Origin: UBA7236 sp035439505
GTDB taxonomy: Bacteria; Bacteroidota; Bacteroidia; Chitinophagales; BACL12
Direction: 5' to 3'
Length of the DNA: 64,000 bases
NCBI GenBank assembly: GCA_035439505.1
Contig: DAORKJ010000001.1
Location: 1-64,000, forward strand
Positions 1-8,495 of the stretch are shown here, one piece after another. Position numbers and translations under genes: made by a program. Numbering within the stretch: the first letter of the stretch is position 1; each line of letters opens with the position of its first letter. Under the pieces are notes generated by a model, which ran no database searches, was not told where the DNA came from, and worked only from the letters and a program-made list of their open reading frames with translations.

Positions 1-99
1 GAGTTTTTGAAAATAGATGCCAAACAGGAATTTGGCAACTCAACGCAACCCTCTCCGTTTATTGGGTTCAGACCGGTAATTACGGCTACCGTATATTAA
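1..99 (+). CDS. C-terminal end of an FGE/SUMF1-fold protein (5' truncated by window)
   Basis: An open frame runs from the first base and stops at 97-99. Its last residues, SPFIGFRPVI followed by a short tail, match the end of the complete FGE-fold protein that starts 49 bases downstream (SPFIGFRTVIEV). This GFR ending closes the formylglycine-generating-enzyme-like fold. I infer that the upstream gene is a paralogue in tandem with the next one. Only 32 residues are visible, so nothing can be said of its catalytic or binding residues. Confidence 0.6.
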   Translation, partial: EFLKIDAKQEFGNSTQPSPFIGFRPVITATVY

Positions 100-147
100 C
101 ATCCCAAAATTGCTTATTGCATTTTTATGTTTATTTTTAACTAAAAT

Positions 148-933
148 ATGCCAGCTATAAAACGGATTTCTACGTCATGTTTACTACTTATTGTAATTTT
201 TACAATAAGTATATCGGCTTTGCGAACTCCTTCCATACAAAAAACATTAAAAAAAGATGGTTATGTTGCCGTAAATGAATTACCCAATGGCAATCAGTTA
301 TTTTTTTCAACAACAGAGGTTTCAAATGCACAATACCGAGCATTTATTTCTTATCTGAAAACTAATCAACGCTCCAACGATTTGGTTATTGCTCAAGTAG
401 ATTCAGCAGCTTGGACCAATACATTTGCGTATAACGCGCCGTATGTGAATTATTATTTTCAACATACTGCTTACGACAATTATCCGGTGGTAAATATTAC
501 CTATGAAGGCGCTCAATTATATTGCGATTGGTTAACAGCACAATATAAAAATAAAGGCTATACCGTTAAAGTACGTTTGCCCGAAGCGGATGAATGGATT
601 GTTGCTGCTCAAGGCGGAAATTCGCAAAATACATTTGGATGGGAAGGGAATAATTTAACCGATAAAAAAGGTAATCCATTGGCTAATTATAAATGGAATA
701 TGGAAAAAGCAATAATAGTTTCACCGGTAAATTCCTATCAGCCAAATGGTTTCGGCATTTATAATATGAGTGGCAATGTTGCTGAAATGTTACAAACAAA
801 AGGCAATCATAAAGGTGGAAGTTGGTTGAGTGAACAACAATATGTAACCGTATCAGGTGATGATGAATATAATGATATCACAACAGCATCACCATTTATT
901 GGTTTCAGGACGGTAATTGAAGTTTCAAAATAA
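148..933 (+). CDS. Secreted FGE-sulfatase-modifying-factor (SUMF1/GldK-like) domain protein
   Basis: 261 residues with an N-terminal signal segment (about 1-24), then one SUMF1/EgtB/PvdO-like domain. Diagnostic motifs are RLPEADEW (143-150), NMSGNVAEM (206-214), KGGSW (222-226) and the closing GFR (252-254). The family includes true formylglycine-generating enzymes and non-catalytic structural members such as GldK/PorK and GldJ of the T9SS and gliding machinery. The active-site cysteine pair of FGE is not evident here; the only mature cysteine is at 126. A structural or binding role is therefore more likely than an enzymatic one. It is followed 11 bases later by a bare T9SS sorting-domain protein and then PorP/SprF, which supports a T9SS-associated role (inference). 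It is shorter than GldK and is not a lipoprotein. Confidence 0.75.
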   Translation: MPAIKRISTSCLLLIVIFTISISALRTPSIQKTLKKDGYVAVNELPNGNQLFFSTTEVSNAQYRAFISYLKTNQRSNDLVIAQVDSAAWTNTFAYNAPYVNYYFQHTAYDNYPVVNITYEGAQLYCDWLTAQYKNKGYTVKVRLPEADEWIVAAQGGNSQNTFGWEGNNLTDKKGNPLANYKWNMEKAIIVSPVNSYQPNGFGIYNMSGNVAEMLQTKGNHKGGSWLSEQQYVTVSGDDEYNDITTASPFIGFRTVIEVSK

Positions 934-944
934 TAACATAACTT

Positions 945-1304
945 ATGATAAAAAAACTACTTGTTGCATTTTTATTCGGAATTGGATTATTAACAACAAA
1001 TGGCTTGTCTGCTCAAACAGCTTGTACCGATATCGTCATCCCCGATGTATTTACTCCTAACGGAGATGGCATTAACGATTTATTGGTAATTACCTGCATC
1101 GAAAATTATCCGGATAATAGTTTAACTATTTACAACCGTTGGGGCGAAGTTATGTATCAGGCAGAAGGTTATAGCAATAATTGGGATGGTCGTGGTGAAA
1201 AAAATAAAAGTGATGTTCCCGATGGTACTTATGCTTTTATTTTTAAAGCAAAAATGGGTGGAGAAGAAAAATCGTTAACCGGTTCAATTACCATAACCCG
1301 ATGA
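945..1304 (+). CDS. Minimal secreted protein made only of a CHU_C / T9SS type B sorting domain
   Basis: 119 residues: a signal peptide (about 1-24, ending LSAQT) followed directly by a gliding-motility-associated C-terminal domain. Motifs are VFTPNGDGIND (35-45), IYNRWGEVMY (62-71), NNWDG (78-82), PDGTYAF (92-98) and a GSITI end. In known type B T9SS cargo this domain is the C-terminal export and anchoring tag of much larger proteins, whereas here there is no passenger. The stop overlaps the start of the PorP/SprF gene (ATGA), so translation is probably coupled. PorP/SprF proteins are known partners of type B cargo. It may be a carrier or plug for its partner, or the tail left after loss of a passenger; the sequence does not decide. 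Confidence 0.8.
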   Translation: MIKKLLVAFLFGIGLLTTNGLSAQTACTDIVIPDVFTPNGDGINDLLVITCIENYPDNSLTIYNRWGEVMYQAEGYSNNWDGRGEKNKSDVPDGTYAFIFKAKMGGEEKSLTGSITITR

Positions 1305-2191
1305 AATTAAAAAGTATTATCATTTGCTGGCTATTGCTTTTTTGTTGTGTATATAATACCAATGCACAACAGCCGTGGTTTTCAAATTTTAATAATAATG
1401 TAATTGCACTTAATCCAGCATTTACCGGCAATGAATATCATTTATCGGTAAGAGGTCAGTACAAAACAATGTGGACCGAAATAATTAATCCGCCGGCAAC
1501 TTCATTAATTAGTGCACATGCACCTATCGGAATAAGTAATTCTTCACTTGGCGGAATAATATCTTACGATAATTTTGGGGTAACTACTACCACCAATTTA
1601 AGCATTAATTATGCTTATCGGTTTCAAACAAAAATAGGCAGAATTGCAACAGGTATGCTTTTTAATGTGCAGAATTATCAGGAGCAACTCACGGCAACAC
1701 ATCCAACAACACCAAACGACCCTGTATTAGCTGCAGATTATAATGCCCTATTTTTTAATGGCGGATTAGGCATAGCATGGGAATCGGAGACCGGTTATTT
1801 TGGTATTGCGGTTCCGGCAATATTAACCCCAAGAAGAAATGATTCAAACGACACTATTGCACTAAATGCACCGCAATTAAATTTGAACGGTGCTTATACA
1901 TTTATTTTATCATCCAATTGGAAATTAACCTCTTCCTTGTATTATGGTTACATCAATACATTGCCTTCACAAATGGCGCTGATGTTTGATTTTACCTTCA
2001 AAAATAATTATGCATTTTTAGCCGGCATTCGCAGCAATAATGCCTATACCGCAGGATTTAATTATACGTTTTTAGATAATTTTAAAATTGGTTACACTTA
2101 CGATTATTTTGACAATAATGTTGGCGCTGCAGCCGGTGGCGGACATGAGTTGGTAATTGGCTTCGATTTAAATAAACCTGAAGGAGAATAA
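1301..2191 (+). CDS. PorP/SprF family type IX secretion outer-membrane protein
   Basis: 296 residues with a signal peptide (about 1-22, ending NAQQ) and the family opening NNVIALNPAFTGNE, then alternating beta-strand segments as expected of an outer-membrane barrel. PorP/SprF proteins associate with the T9SS and are needed for surface attachment of type B (CHU_C-tagged) cargo such as SprB. The start overlaps the stop of the CHU_C-only protein by four bases, so the two are almost certainly made together. Bacteroidota genomes usually carry many paralogues, so this one is probably dedicated to its operon partner rather than being the core T9SS subunit (inference). Confidence 0.9.
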   Translation: MKLKSIIICWLLLFCCVYNTNAQQPWFSNFNNNVIALNPAFTGNEYHLSVRGQYKTMWTEIINPPATSLISAHAPIGISNSSLGGIISYDNFGVTTTTNLSINYAYRFQTKIGRIATGMLFNVQNYQEQLTATHPTTPNDPVLAADYNALFFNGGLGIAWESETGYFGIAVPAILTPRRNDSNDTIALNAPQLNLNGAYTFILSSNWKLTSSLYYGYINTLPSQMALMFDFTFKNNYAFLAGIRSNNAYTAGFNYTFLDNFKIGYTYDYFDNNVGAAAGGGHELVIGFDLNKPEGE

Positions 2192-2195
2192 AAGT

Positions 2196-2909
2196 ATGCA
2201 TTGTTTATACGCTCCTGATTTACATGACCAAACGCAATTCACTTTAAGTGAAAGTGAATCGCATCATCTCATAAATGTATTGCGTGCAAAATCGGGCGAT
2301 CAAATCATTATTACAAATGGTAATGGCCGTTTATTTGAAGCGGTGATAGCAGTTGCACATAAAAAACATACCACTGTTGATATTATTGCTACCAGCAATT
2401 TTACACGCACACAAGGCAGTATTCACCTTGTTATTGCACCGGTTAAAACGGCAGAACGTTTAGGGTATTTATTGGAAAAAATTACTGAATTAAATGTATC
2501 CTCCATCACCCCAATTTTAACTCAAAATGGGGAACGCAGGGTTTTTCATCACGAAAAAGAAATCCATCATCTCATTGCTGCAATTAAACAATCAAAAAAT
2601 CCGTTTCTTCCGATATTATATCCCTTAACAACATTTGAAAAATTATTAACGGACCTTCAGCAAAATGTAGCACAAAAATTGATATGTCATTGTCGCAATA
2701 CACCAAAAATGAAACTGACACAACAATATCAACCTAAGCAAGATGTAATTATTTGTATAGGCCCTGAGGGTGACTTTACCACTGAAGAAGTTGCAGCAGC
2801 TGAGCAGGCCGGATTTACCTCCGTAAGCTTGGGCAATGAAGTACTTCGGGCAGAAACTGCTGGTATTGTAGCTGCCGTAACCATTAAAACCGTTAACGCA
2901 TTGTCATGA
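2196..2909 (+). CDS. rsmE: 16S rRNA (uracil1498-N3)-methyltransferase RsmE
   Basis: 237 residues, normal for the family. It has an N-terminal PUA-like domain (about 1-70) and a SPOUT methyltransferase domain. The SAM-binding knot is marked by IGPEGDF (188-194) and LGNEVLRAETA (212-222), the usual RsmE motifs; the family's GPEGG is GPEGD here, as in many relatives. The enzyme methylates N3 of U1498 in helix 44 of 16S rRNA in the cytoplasm. It starts four bases after PorP/SprF and overlaps the following DUF4159 gene by four bases, so all lie in one transcription unit, although the functions look unrelated. Confidence 0.93.
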   Translation: MHCLYAPDLHDQTQFTLSESESHHLINVLRAKSGDQIIITNGNGRLFEAVIAVAHKKHTTVDIIATSNFTRTQGSIHLVIAPVKTAERLGYLLEKITELNVSSITPILTQNGERRVFHHEKEIHHLIAAIKQSKNPFLPILYPLTTFEKLLTDLQQNVAQKLICHCRNTPKMKLTQQYQPKQDVIICIGPEGDFTTEEVAAAEQAGFTSVSLGNEVLRAETAGIVAAVTIKTVNALS

Positions 2910-3583
2910 AACGAGCCACATTTATACTTGGAATAGTTAGTTTAATTACCACCCTCATGGCATTTTCATCAATGCCCCCAACTAATTCTATTGCATTATT
3001 AAAATATAATGGTGGTGGCGACTGGTATGCGAACCCTACCTCATTACCGAATCTGGCTGAATTTTGTAATAAGCAACTCGATATTAATATCAATACCGAC
3101 CCTCCAACAGTTGAGGTTGGAAGTCCTGATATTTTTAATTATCCGTTTATCCATATGACAGGACATGGCAATGTGGTGTTTTCGGCTGAAGAAGCTCAAA
3201 ACCTGCGCACCTATTTAATTGCAGGCGGTTTTTTGCATGTTGATGATAACTTTGGCATGGACCCTTATATTCGGCCTGCATTGAAAAAGGTATTTCCTGA
3301 ATTGGACCTAGTAGAATTACCTTTTTCGCATCCTATATTTCATCAGCGTTACGATTTTAAAAATGGCTTACCCAAAATTCATGAGCATGATAATAAACCA
3401 CCACGGGCATTTGGCTTGTTTTGGGAAGGTCGTTTAGTATGTTTATATACTTATGAGTGCGATTTAGGTGATGGCTGGGAAGATGCCGATGTGCACAAGG
3501 ACCCTGAAGAGGTTAGAATGAAAGCCCTACAAATGGGGGCTAATATCATTCAGTTTGTATTTATGGATAACACATCTAAGTGA
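2906..3583 (+). CDS. DUF4159 domain-containing secreted protein
   Basis: 225 residues with an N-terminal hydrophobic signal segment (about 1-20). The body matches DUF4159: a YNGGGDWY opening, FIHMTGHG, then LIAGGFLHVDDNFG and a late GANIIQFVF. The architecture resembles ThuA-like or glutamine-amidotransferase-like folds. The function is unknown; the domain is common in Bacteroidota and Planctomycetota, often near MoxR/DUF58 clusters, which are not seen here. The start overlaps the rsmE stop (ATGA), so expression is probably coupled to rsmE, a frequent pairing by my recollection but not verifiable here. Confidence 0.85.
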   Translation: MKRATFILGIVSLITTLMAFSSMPPTNSIALLKYNGGGDWYANPTSLPNLAEFCNKQLDININTDPPTVEVGSPDIFNYPFIHMTGHGNVVFSAEEAQNLRTYLIAGGFLHVDDNFGMDPYIRPALKKVFPELDLVELPFSHPIFHQRYDFKNGLPKIHEHDNKPPRAFGLFWEGRLVCLYTYECDLGDGWEDADVHKDPEEVRMKALQMGANIIQFVFMDNTSK

Positions 3584-3677
3584 ATACCTTACTATTGCTT
3601 GGATAATTTAATATTTTTTTCATACTTTCGTTGTTGGGGGGGGAGTAATTTCATTATCTAATTGATTAACTGTCAAG

Positions 3678-4127
3678 ATGAAATCCCAAAAGGATGATGT
3701 AATACAAATTTTACTGGTGGAAGACAACCCCGGTGATATTCGATTGACCCAGGAAGCTTTAAAAGAAGGGACAATTAGAAATGAACTACATGTGGTTAAA
3801 GATGGCGTGGAAGCAATCGAATTTTTGAAGCGCAAGGGCAAATATATTGCACATCCAACACCCGATATTATTTTATTAGATTTAAACCTGCCTCGTAAAG
3901 ATGGACGTGAAGTATTGGCAGAAATAAAATCAGACGAAAACTTAAAGTTAATACCCGTAATCATACTCACCACTTCTGATGCTGATTTAGACATTCAGAA
4001 AAGTTATAAATTACATGCCAATTGTTTTATCACCAAACCAGTAGATTTAGATCAGTTTATATTTATCATCAGACAAATAGAAACATTTTGGTTTACAGTT
4101 GTAAAACTACCGGCAAAAAAATACTAA
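3678..4127 (+). CDS. Single-domain response regulator (Rcp1-like)
   Basis: 149 residues forming one CheY-like receiver. The acidic pocket is VEDNPGD (14-20), the phospho-acceptor is Asp68 in LLDLNLP, and TTS and the conserved lysine of ITKPV follow. The extended loop RKGKYIAHPTPDIILLD is typical of the Rcp1 subgroup, which commonly receives phosphate from phytochrome-like or hybrid histidine kinases. There is no output domain. It lies eight bases before a second receiver protein, forming a two-gene regulator unit with no histidine kinase in this window. A run of eight G at 3637-3644 lies just upstream. Confidence 0.9.
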   Translation: MKSQKDDVIQILLVEDNPGDIRLTQEALKEGTIRNELHVVKDGVEAIEFLKRKGKYIAHPTPDIILLDLNLPRKDGREVLAEIKSDENLKLIPVIILTTSDADLDIQKSYKLHANCFITKPVDLDQFIFIIRQIETFWFTVVKLPAKKY

Positions 4128-4134
4128 AACCCTG

Positions 4135-5070
4135 ATGGACCTTAAACAAACAACCAACATCCTACTAATTGAAGATAATCCTGCCGATGCAAGATTGGTG
4201 GAAATTTATCTCAATGAGTCATCCATGATTATACCTAAAATTTCGCGCGTAGCGGAATTAAAAAAGGGTTTATTCATGCTAGAAGAAAGTGATTTTGATG
4301 TCGTATTACTTGACCTTACACTTCCTGACAGCTCAGGGTTTGATACCGTTAAAACCATATTAAATGAATTCCCGGGTCAAACCGTAATAGTAATGACCGG
4401 TTTGGAGGATGATACGGTAGCTATTAATTCAGTAAAAGCAGGTGCTCAGGATTTTATTGTAAAAGGACAATTCGATAGTAATTTATTATCACGTACTATT
4501 ACATATGCCATCGAACGTCATCAACTCCAAATTAAATTGGAGGATTATGCCAAGGCGATAAAATTAAACGAACAACGATTAATTGAAGCCCAAACAATGG
4601 CTCGTATGGGTAACTGGGAACTCGATGTGGTAAATAATCAAATGTATTGGAGTAATGAGGTATTTCGTATCCTTGGTTTTAAAGAAAATGCCATAGAACC
4701 TACCCTCAACGATTACTTAAAATATGTTGCTCCCGAAGATATTAATAATGTGCGCAATGCGATTAAACGCACCATGGAAAAAGGACAGCCTTATCATATT
4801 GAATATGCAGTAGTATTGCCGGGTAATGTCCGCAAAACAATTGCTAACCAAGGTTTAATTCAAAAAAGTAAAAAAAGTAATGGCCTTTGTTTAGCGGGTA
4901 CAATACAGGATATTTCTAATTTATCTGCACTTCACGATGGCCACTCCATCAATATTGAAGCATTAAATCAACAATTACAATTAATTAAAACAGAAGCAGC
5001 AAAATTAAAAGGTGCGGAACATTTGCAAAAGCTTATCAACGACGCTGCTGATTTACTCCAAACTAAATAG
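4135..5070 (+). CDS. Response regulator with receiver-coil-PAS architecture
   Basis: 311 residues. A receiver domain (about 7-125) carries IEDNPAD and phospho-acceptor Asp60 in LLDLTLPD. A coiled linker (about 128-152) leads to a PAS/PAC-like sensory domain (about 153-262, starting near ARMGNWELD). A helical tail of about 45 residues ends the protein. No histidine-kinase, GGDEF, HTH or phosphatase output is present, and the tail is too short for a full HisKA/HATPase module. I infer an adaptor passing signal between a receiver and a partner kinase. It follows the single-domain regulator by eight bases and is co-transcribed. Confidence 0.85.
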   Translation: MDLKQTTNILLIEDNPADARLVEIYLNESSMIIPKISRVAELKKGLFMLEESDFDVVLLDLTLPDSSGFDTVKTILNEFPGQTVIVMTGLEDDTVAINSVKAGAQDFIVKGQFDSNLLSRTITYAIERHQLQIKLEDYAKAIKLNEQRLIEAQTMARMGNWELDVVNNQMYWSNEVFRILGFKENAIEPTLNDYLKYVAPEDINNVRNAIKRTMEKGQPYHIEYAVVLPGNVRKTIANQGLIQKSKKSNGLCLAGTIQDISNLSALHDGHSINIEALNQQLQLIKTEAAKLKGAEHLQKLINDAADLLQTK

Positions 5071-5122
5071 CCACAACTAATGGCTTAATGAACATTATCG
5101 TATTTATTTTTGTTAAATAAAT

Positions 5123-5584
5123 ATGTGGAAATTCTTTTTATTCCTGATTATCAACTTTCTTGCGCTGGGCATCGGTAGCTGGTTAATGGGCAATCCTGCC
5201 ACAAACGAGTGGTATAATGGTCTTAACAAAGCTCCTTGGACACCACCGGGTTGGGTTTTTGGTGCTGCATGGTTCACTGTAATGTTCTCTTTTGCGGTAT
5301 ATATGTTCAAAGGAGCTAGTTTATTTCCTCCCGAAAAACTGAACTTACTGTATGTACTTTTTGCCATTCAGTTTGTGCTAAATGTAATGTGGAATCCTGT
5401 TTTTTTCAGATGGCATTTTGTAGCTCCGGGACTCATCATAATATCATTACTCGCAATTGTTATGGTAATTATGTTGGTGTTTGGAAAAAATCAAATGGGA
5501 TGGAATACACTTTGGGTATTACCTTATGTATTATGGCTGTGTATAGCTACTTCTCTAAATGCTTACGTCTTGTTTAAGAATTAA
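5123..5584 (+). CDS. TspO/MBR family membrane protein
   Basis: 153 residues with five predicted membrane helices. Family motifs are present: WYNGLNKAPWTPPGWVFG after the first helix, NVMWNPVFF before the fourth, and SLNAYVL at the end. TspO proteins bind porphyrins and related ligands and take part in tetrapyrrole or stress signalling; the bacterial substrate is not settled. The gene follows the response-regulator pair by 52 bases on the same strand and converges with the cupin gene, leaving only a few bases between stops. Confidence 0.9.
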   Translation: MWKFFLFLIINFLALGIGSWLMGNPATNEWYNGLNKAPWTPPGWVFGAAWFTVMFSFAVYMFKGASLFPPEKLNLLYVLFAIQFVLNVMWNPVFFRWHFVAPGLIIISLLAIVMVIMLVFGKNQMGWNTLWVLPYVLWLCIATSLNAYVLFKN

Positions 5585-5591
5585 ATTACAT

Positions 5592-5984
5592 TTATTCAGT
5601 AATCATCACCCGGTCAGTACCATCAAAATACGGACTTTGAATACTCATTACTTTTAAAGGGGTTGAAGAAGTTACTTTTACCGCATGGAGGGTGTTTTGC
5701 GGAATTACAATAAAGTCATTTGCTTTAATGTCGAACCATTTATCACCTAAACGCATACTTGCAGTACCTTCCAGAATATATACTTGTTCAGTGTGCCATT
5801 CGTGTTTATGTAATGCCACTTCATGTTTAATGTAAATAATAAATGTAGTAGCTAGTGAATCAGAATACACCTGAATTGCCTTTATATTTTCAAACGGCTC
5901 TTGAGGTGGTTGAGATATATCAATTACCTGAGCAGGTAGTCTAAAAAAGCAGCCTATAAATATTAAACTGAGAAATACTTTCAT
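5592..5984 (-). CDS. Secreted single-domain cupin protein
   Basis: 130 residues with a signal peptide (about 1-18). One cupin barrel shows metal-ligand motif 1 as HKHEWHTEQVYILEG (two His, then Glu and Tyr) and motif 2 as PQNTLHAVK. Small cupins bind a metal and either catalyse oxygenase or isomerase reactions or bind small ligands; substrate and reaction cannot be told from the sequence. Periplasmic location is inferred from the signal segment. It lies 26 bases after the TonB receptor on the same strand and may be co-transcribed with it. Confidence 0.8.
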   Translation of the reverse strand: MKVFLSLIFIGCFFRLPAQVIDISQPPQEPFENIKAIQVYSDSLATTFIIYIKHEVALHKHEWHTEQVYILEGTASMRLGDKWFDIKANDFIVIPQNTLHAVKVTSSTPLKVMSIQSPYFDGTDRVMITE

Positions 5985-6010
5985 CGCATCAATTTGAATA
6001 CCTAAAAGTA

Positions 6011-8467
6011 TTAAAATTTTGCAACGATTTTAAAATTTAATCTGCGGTCTGTCAAATAATTCGGGAAAGAATATTGCTGGTTATTGACATCCTTCACCCA
6101 AATATAGCTGATGGTATTTTGTATGCCCAACAGGTTAAATACCTCTATACTGGCCCACATACTTTCAAAGGCTTTATTAATGGGTTTTTTATTTTCAAGA
6201 TTTCTATCCTTGTCTAACAAAGAAGCGGAAAAACCAATATCCACGCGGCGGTAAGGAGGAATTTTAGAAGCATTGCGATAATACTCATTATTCGGAGGAC
6301 CATATGGTAAACCACTGCCAAATAAAAAGCTTAAATGCACTTTAAAATTTTCGTTACCCGGCATATAATCCTGGAAAAACATACCAAAGTTGATCAGCTG
6401 GTCAGTTGGTCTGCGAATATAACCTTGTTCAACAATAGTGAATGAAGTAATATTACCATCTTCATCTTTATTCAAAATGATTGTACTATCATTTTCAATA
6501 TCTTCTTTTGTCCGCATAACGCTTAAACTCACCCAGCTTTCCGCATCTTTCACAATTTCACCATGCAAACGTAAATCAATACCTGCAGCATAACCAACAG
6601 CTTGGTTTTCACCATAATATCGAATACGCACATTTTCCAAATCATAAGGAATAAGGTCGAACATGTATTTATAATACAATTCAGTTATAAATCTGAAGTC
6701 TCGATCCCATGCCTGAAATTTATAATCACTTCCAATTAAAAGGTGCACACTTTTCTGACTCTTTACATTTTCATTTATTTCTCCTTCCAGGTTGCGCAAT
6801 TCACGATAAAACGGAGGCTGATAATATAAACCTGCTGCCGCTTTAAATTCAATATTCACAGTTGTATCCTTTCTATACCATTCGGGTTGCCAAATGTATT
6901 GTACACGTGGTGTGATAGTAAACTCTTTATTTAAATCCCAATAACTGGCTCTGATACCATAAGTTAAGGCAAAATGTTTTTGTTGTGGTTCCCATGCATC
7001 CTGAATATAAGCATTGTAGCGCATGCTGTTGAGCGCAATATTACTTTTAAATACTTCTTGCAATTGCACTTCTTCTCCGGTGTAAGGCAACGAAAAACCT
7101 GCGCTGTCCAGTAATTCCCATTCTTTTAATTCGTCATTAATTAACTCATATTGTGCCCTTACACCCCATTGTAAAAAATGTGTTTCTACAAGATTACTAT
7201 GTGAACCTACATGACCAATATTAATAACATCAGATGTGAGATAATTTCTGGCAAAATCCTGGAAAGTACCAACACCCAAACCATAAATTACATCTCCAAA
7301 ATCTTCATCAGCTAAATTGGTTTCAACTAAGCCTAACCAATATTCTCCAATAATATCAAACGTTTCAGATTCTAAACTGTGGTAACCCGATGCTAAAAAT
7401 TTGTATACGGTACTTTTTGTTGGTTGATAATTATAAGAAACCCCGCCGAAACCTGTAATAAACTGATCAATTTCCTGCCCGTCGAAAAATACATCTAACT
7501 GTATAACTTCATTCACCAAACCGGTTGCTGTTGATCTGCTTTCAGGAATAAATGTATAACTGTTATAACTGAAATTGCCTAAAAATTCTAATGATGATTT
7601 TTTATTGAGTTGAATGCCGAGTAAACCTTGTGCATCAACAAATATTGGTTCGTATTGGCCTGCAGTATTTAGTGAGTTGAGTAAATATTTATTGGTTTTA
7701 TATCGGGTACCGAATAAATAATAAATTTTACTGGAATCGGGTTTATCATTAAAATAAAACGAAGCGCCTAACAAACTGGCAGTGACACCTGCTTCAAATT
7801 CTGTAGGCTTTTTGTATTGAATATCTAATACACTCGAAAGTTTATCACCATATTTAGCTTCAAATCCGCCGGCACTGAAGGCGATATTATCAATTAAATC
7901 GTAATTGGGAAAAGGCAAACCCTCTTGCTGTCCTGAACGCACCAACAAAGGTCGATAAATCTCAAAATCGTTGACATATACCAGGTTCTCATCGAAGTTG
8001 CCACCTCGAATAGAATATTGTGAAGTAAGCTCATTATTAATTACCGCTCCCATTGCCTGCAATATGGCTGTTAACGGGTCCATAGTATATGGTATAGGTT
8101 CAAGTTTTTCGACGGGAATACGGAATATGGTTTCTTTTACATTGATTTCAACAGTACCCAATTGATAACCTGATAATTTTACAATAATTACATACCGTTC
8201 ATCAGGTGCTAAAAATACTTTTCGATAAGCAGTATCACTTAAATTGGAATATTTTAAAACTACTGTATCATTTGCCGGAATTTTGATGGAATAATTACCA
8301 TCTACATCGCTTTGCGCAATAATGCTGCGATCAATTGCAATTACATTGGCATAAGGAATTGCCTTGCCATCAGTATCGGTAATTTTTCCATATACAGTTG
8401 CTGTTTGTTGAGCAAATGAGGACAAAGACACTAGAAGAAATAGTGTGGTTAAAAAGCTGCGAAACAT
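6011..8467 (-). CDS. TonB-dependent outer-membrane receptor with CarboxypepD_reg-like N-terminus
   Basis: About 818 residues from the start I prefer (MFRSFL), which gives a clean signal peptide ending SSFAQQ; a start nine codons upstream at 8494 is also open. The order is signal peptide, a carboxypeptidase-regulatory-like beta-sandwich (VYGKITDTDGKAIPYANV), a plug domain (DPLTAILQAMGAVINNEL through SIRGGNFDENLVYVNDFEIYRP) and a 22-strand-type barrel ending LNFKIVAKF with a terminal aromatic. Such receptors import ligands using TonB energy. No SusD partner is adjacent, so the substrate may be a metal chelate, cofactor or peptide rather than a glycan (inference). It sits just downstream of rpe and upstream of a cupin. 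Confidence 0.88.
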   Translation of the reverse strand: MFRSFLTTLFLLVSLSSFAQQTATVYGKITDTDGKAIPYANVIAIDRSIIAQSDVDGNYSIKIPANDTVVLKYSNLSDTAYRKVFLAPDERYVIIVKLSGYQLGTVEINVKETIFRIPVEKLEPIPYTMDPLTAILQAMGAVINNELTSQYSIRGGNFDENLVYVNDFEIYRPLLVRSGQQEGLPFPNYDLIDNIAFSAGGFEAKYGDKLSSVLDIQYKKPTEFEAGVTASLLGASFYFNDKPDSSKIYYLFGTRYKTNKYLLNSLNTAGQYEPIFVDAQGLLGIQLNKKSSLEFLGNFSYNSYTFIPESRSTATGLVNEVIQLDVFFDGQEIDQFITGFGGVSYNYQPTKSTVYKFLASGYHSLESETFDIIGEYWLGLVETNLADEDFGDVIYGLGVGTFQDFARNYLTSDVINIGHVGSHSNLVETHFLQWGVRAQYELINDELKEWELLDSAGFSLPYTGEEVQLQEVFKSNIALNSMRYNAYIQDAWEPQQKHFALTYGIRASYWDLNKEFTITPRVQYIWQPEWYRKDTTVNIEFKAAAGLYYQPPFYRELRNLEGEINENVKSQKSVHLLIGSDYKFQAWDRDFRFITELYYKYMFDLIPYDLENVRIRYYGENQAVGYAAGIDLRLHGEIVKDAESWVSLSVMRTKEDIENDSTIILNKDEDGNITSFTIVEQGYIRRPTDQLINFGMFFQDYMPGNENFKVHLSFLFGSGLPYGPPNNEYYRNASKIPPYRRVDIGFSASLLDKDRNLENKKPINKAFESMWASIEVFNLLGIQNTISYIWVKDVNNQQYSFPNYLTDRRLNFKIVAKF

Positions 8468-8495
8468 CACTTCAACAAACGCCGTTTTTTGCATA

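Noticed and set aside
3637..3644. Run of eight G as a phase-variation tract
   Set aside because: It lies outside any gene, about 35 bases before the response regulator start; no frame would change. An effect on promoter spacing is possible but unsupported.
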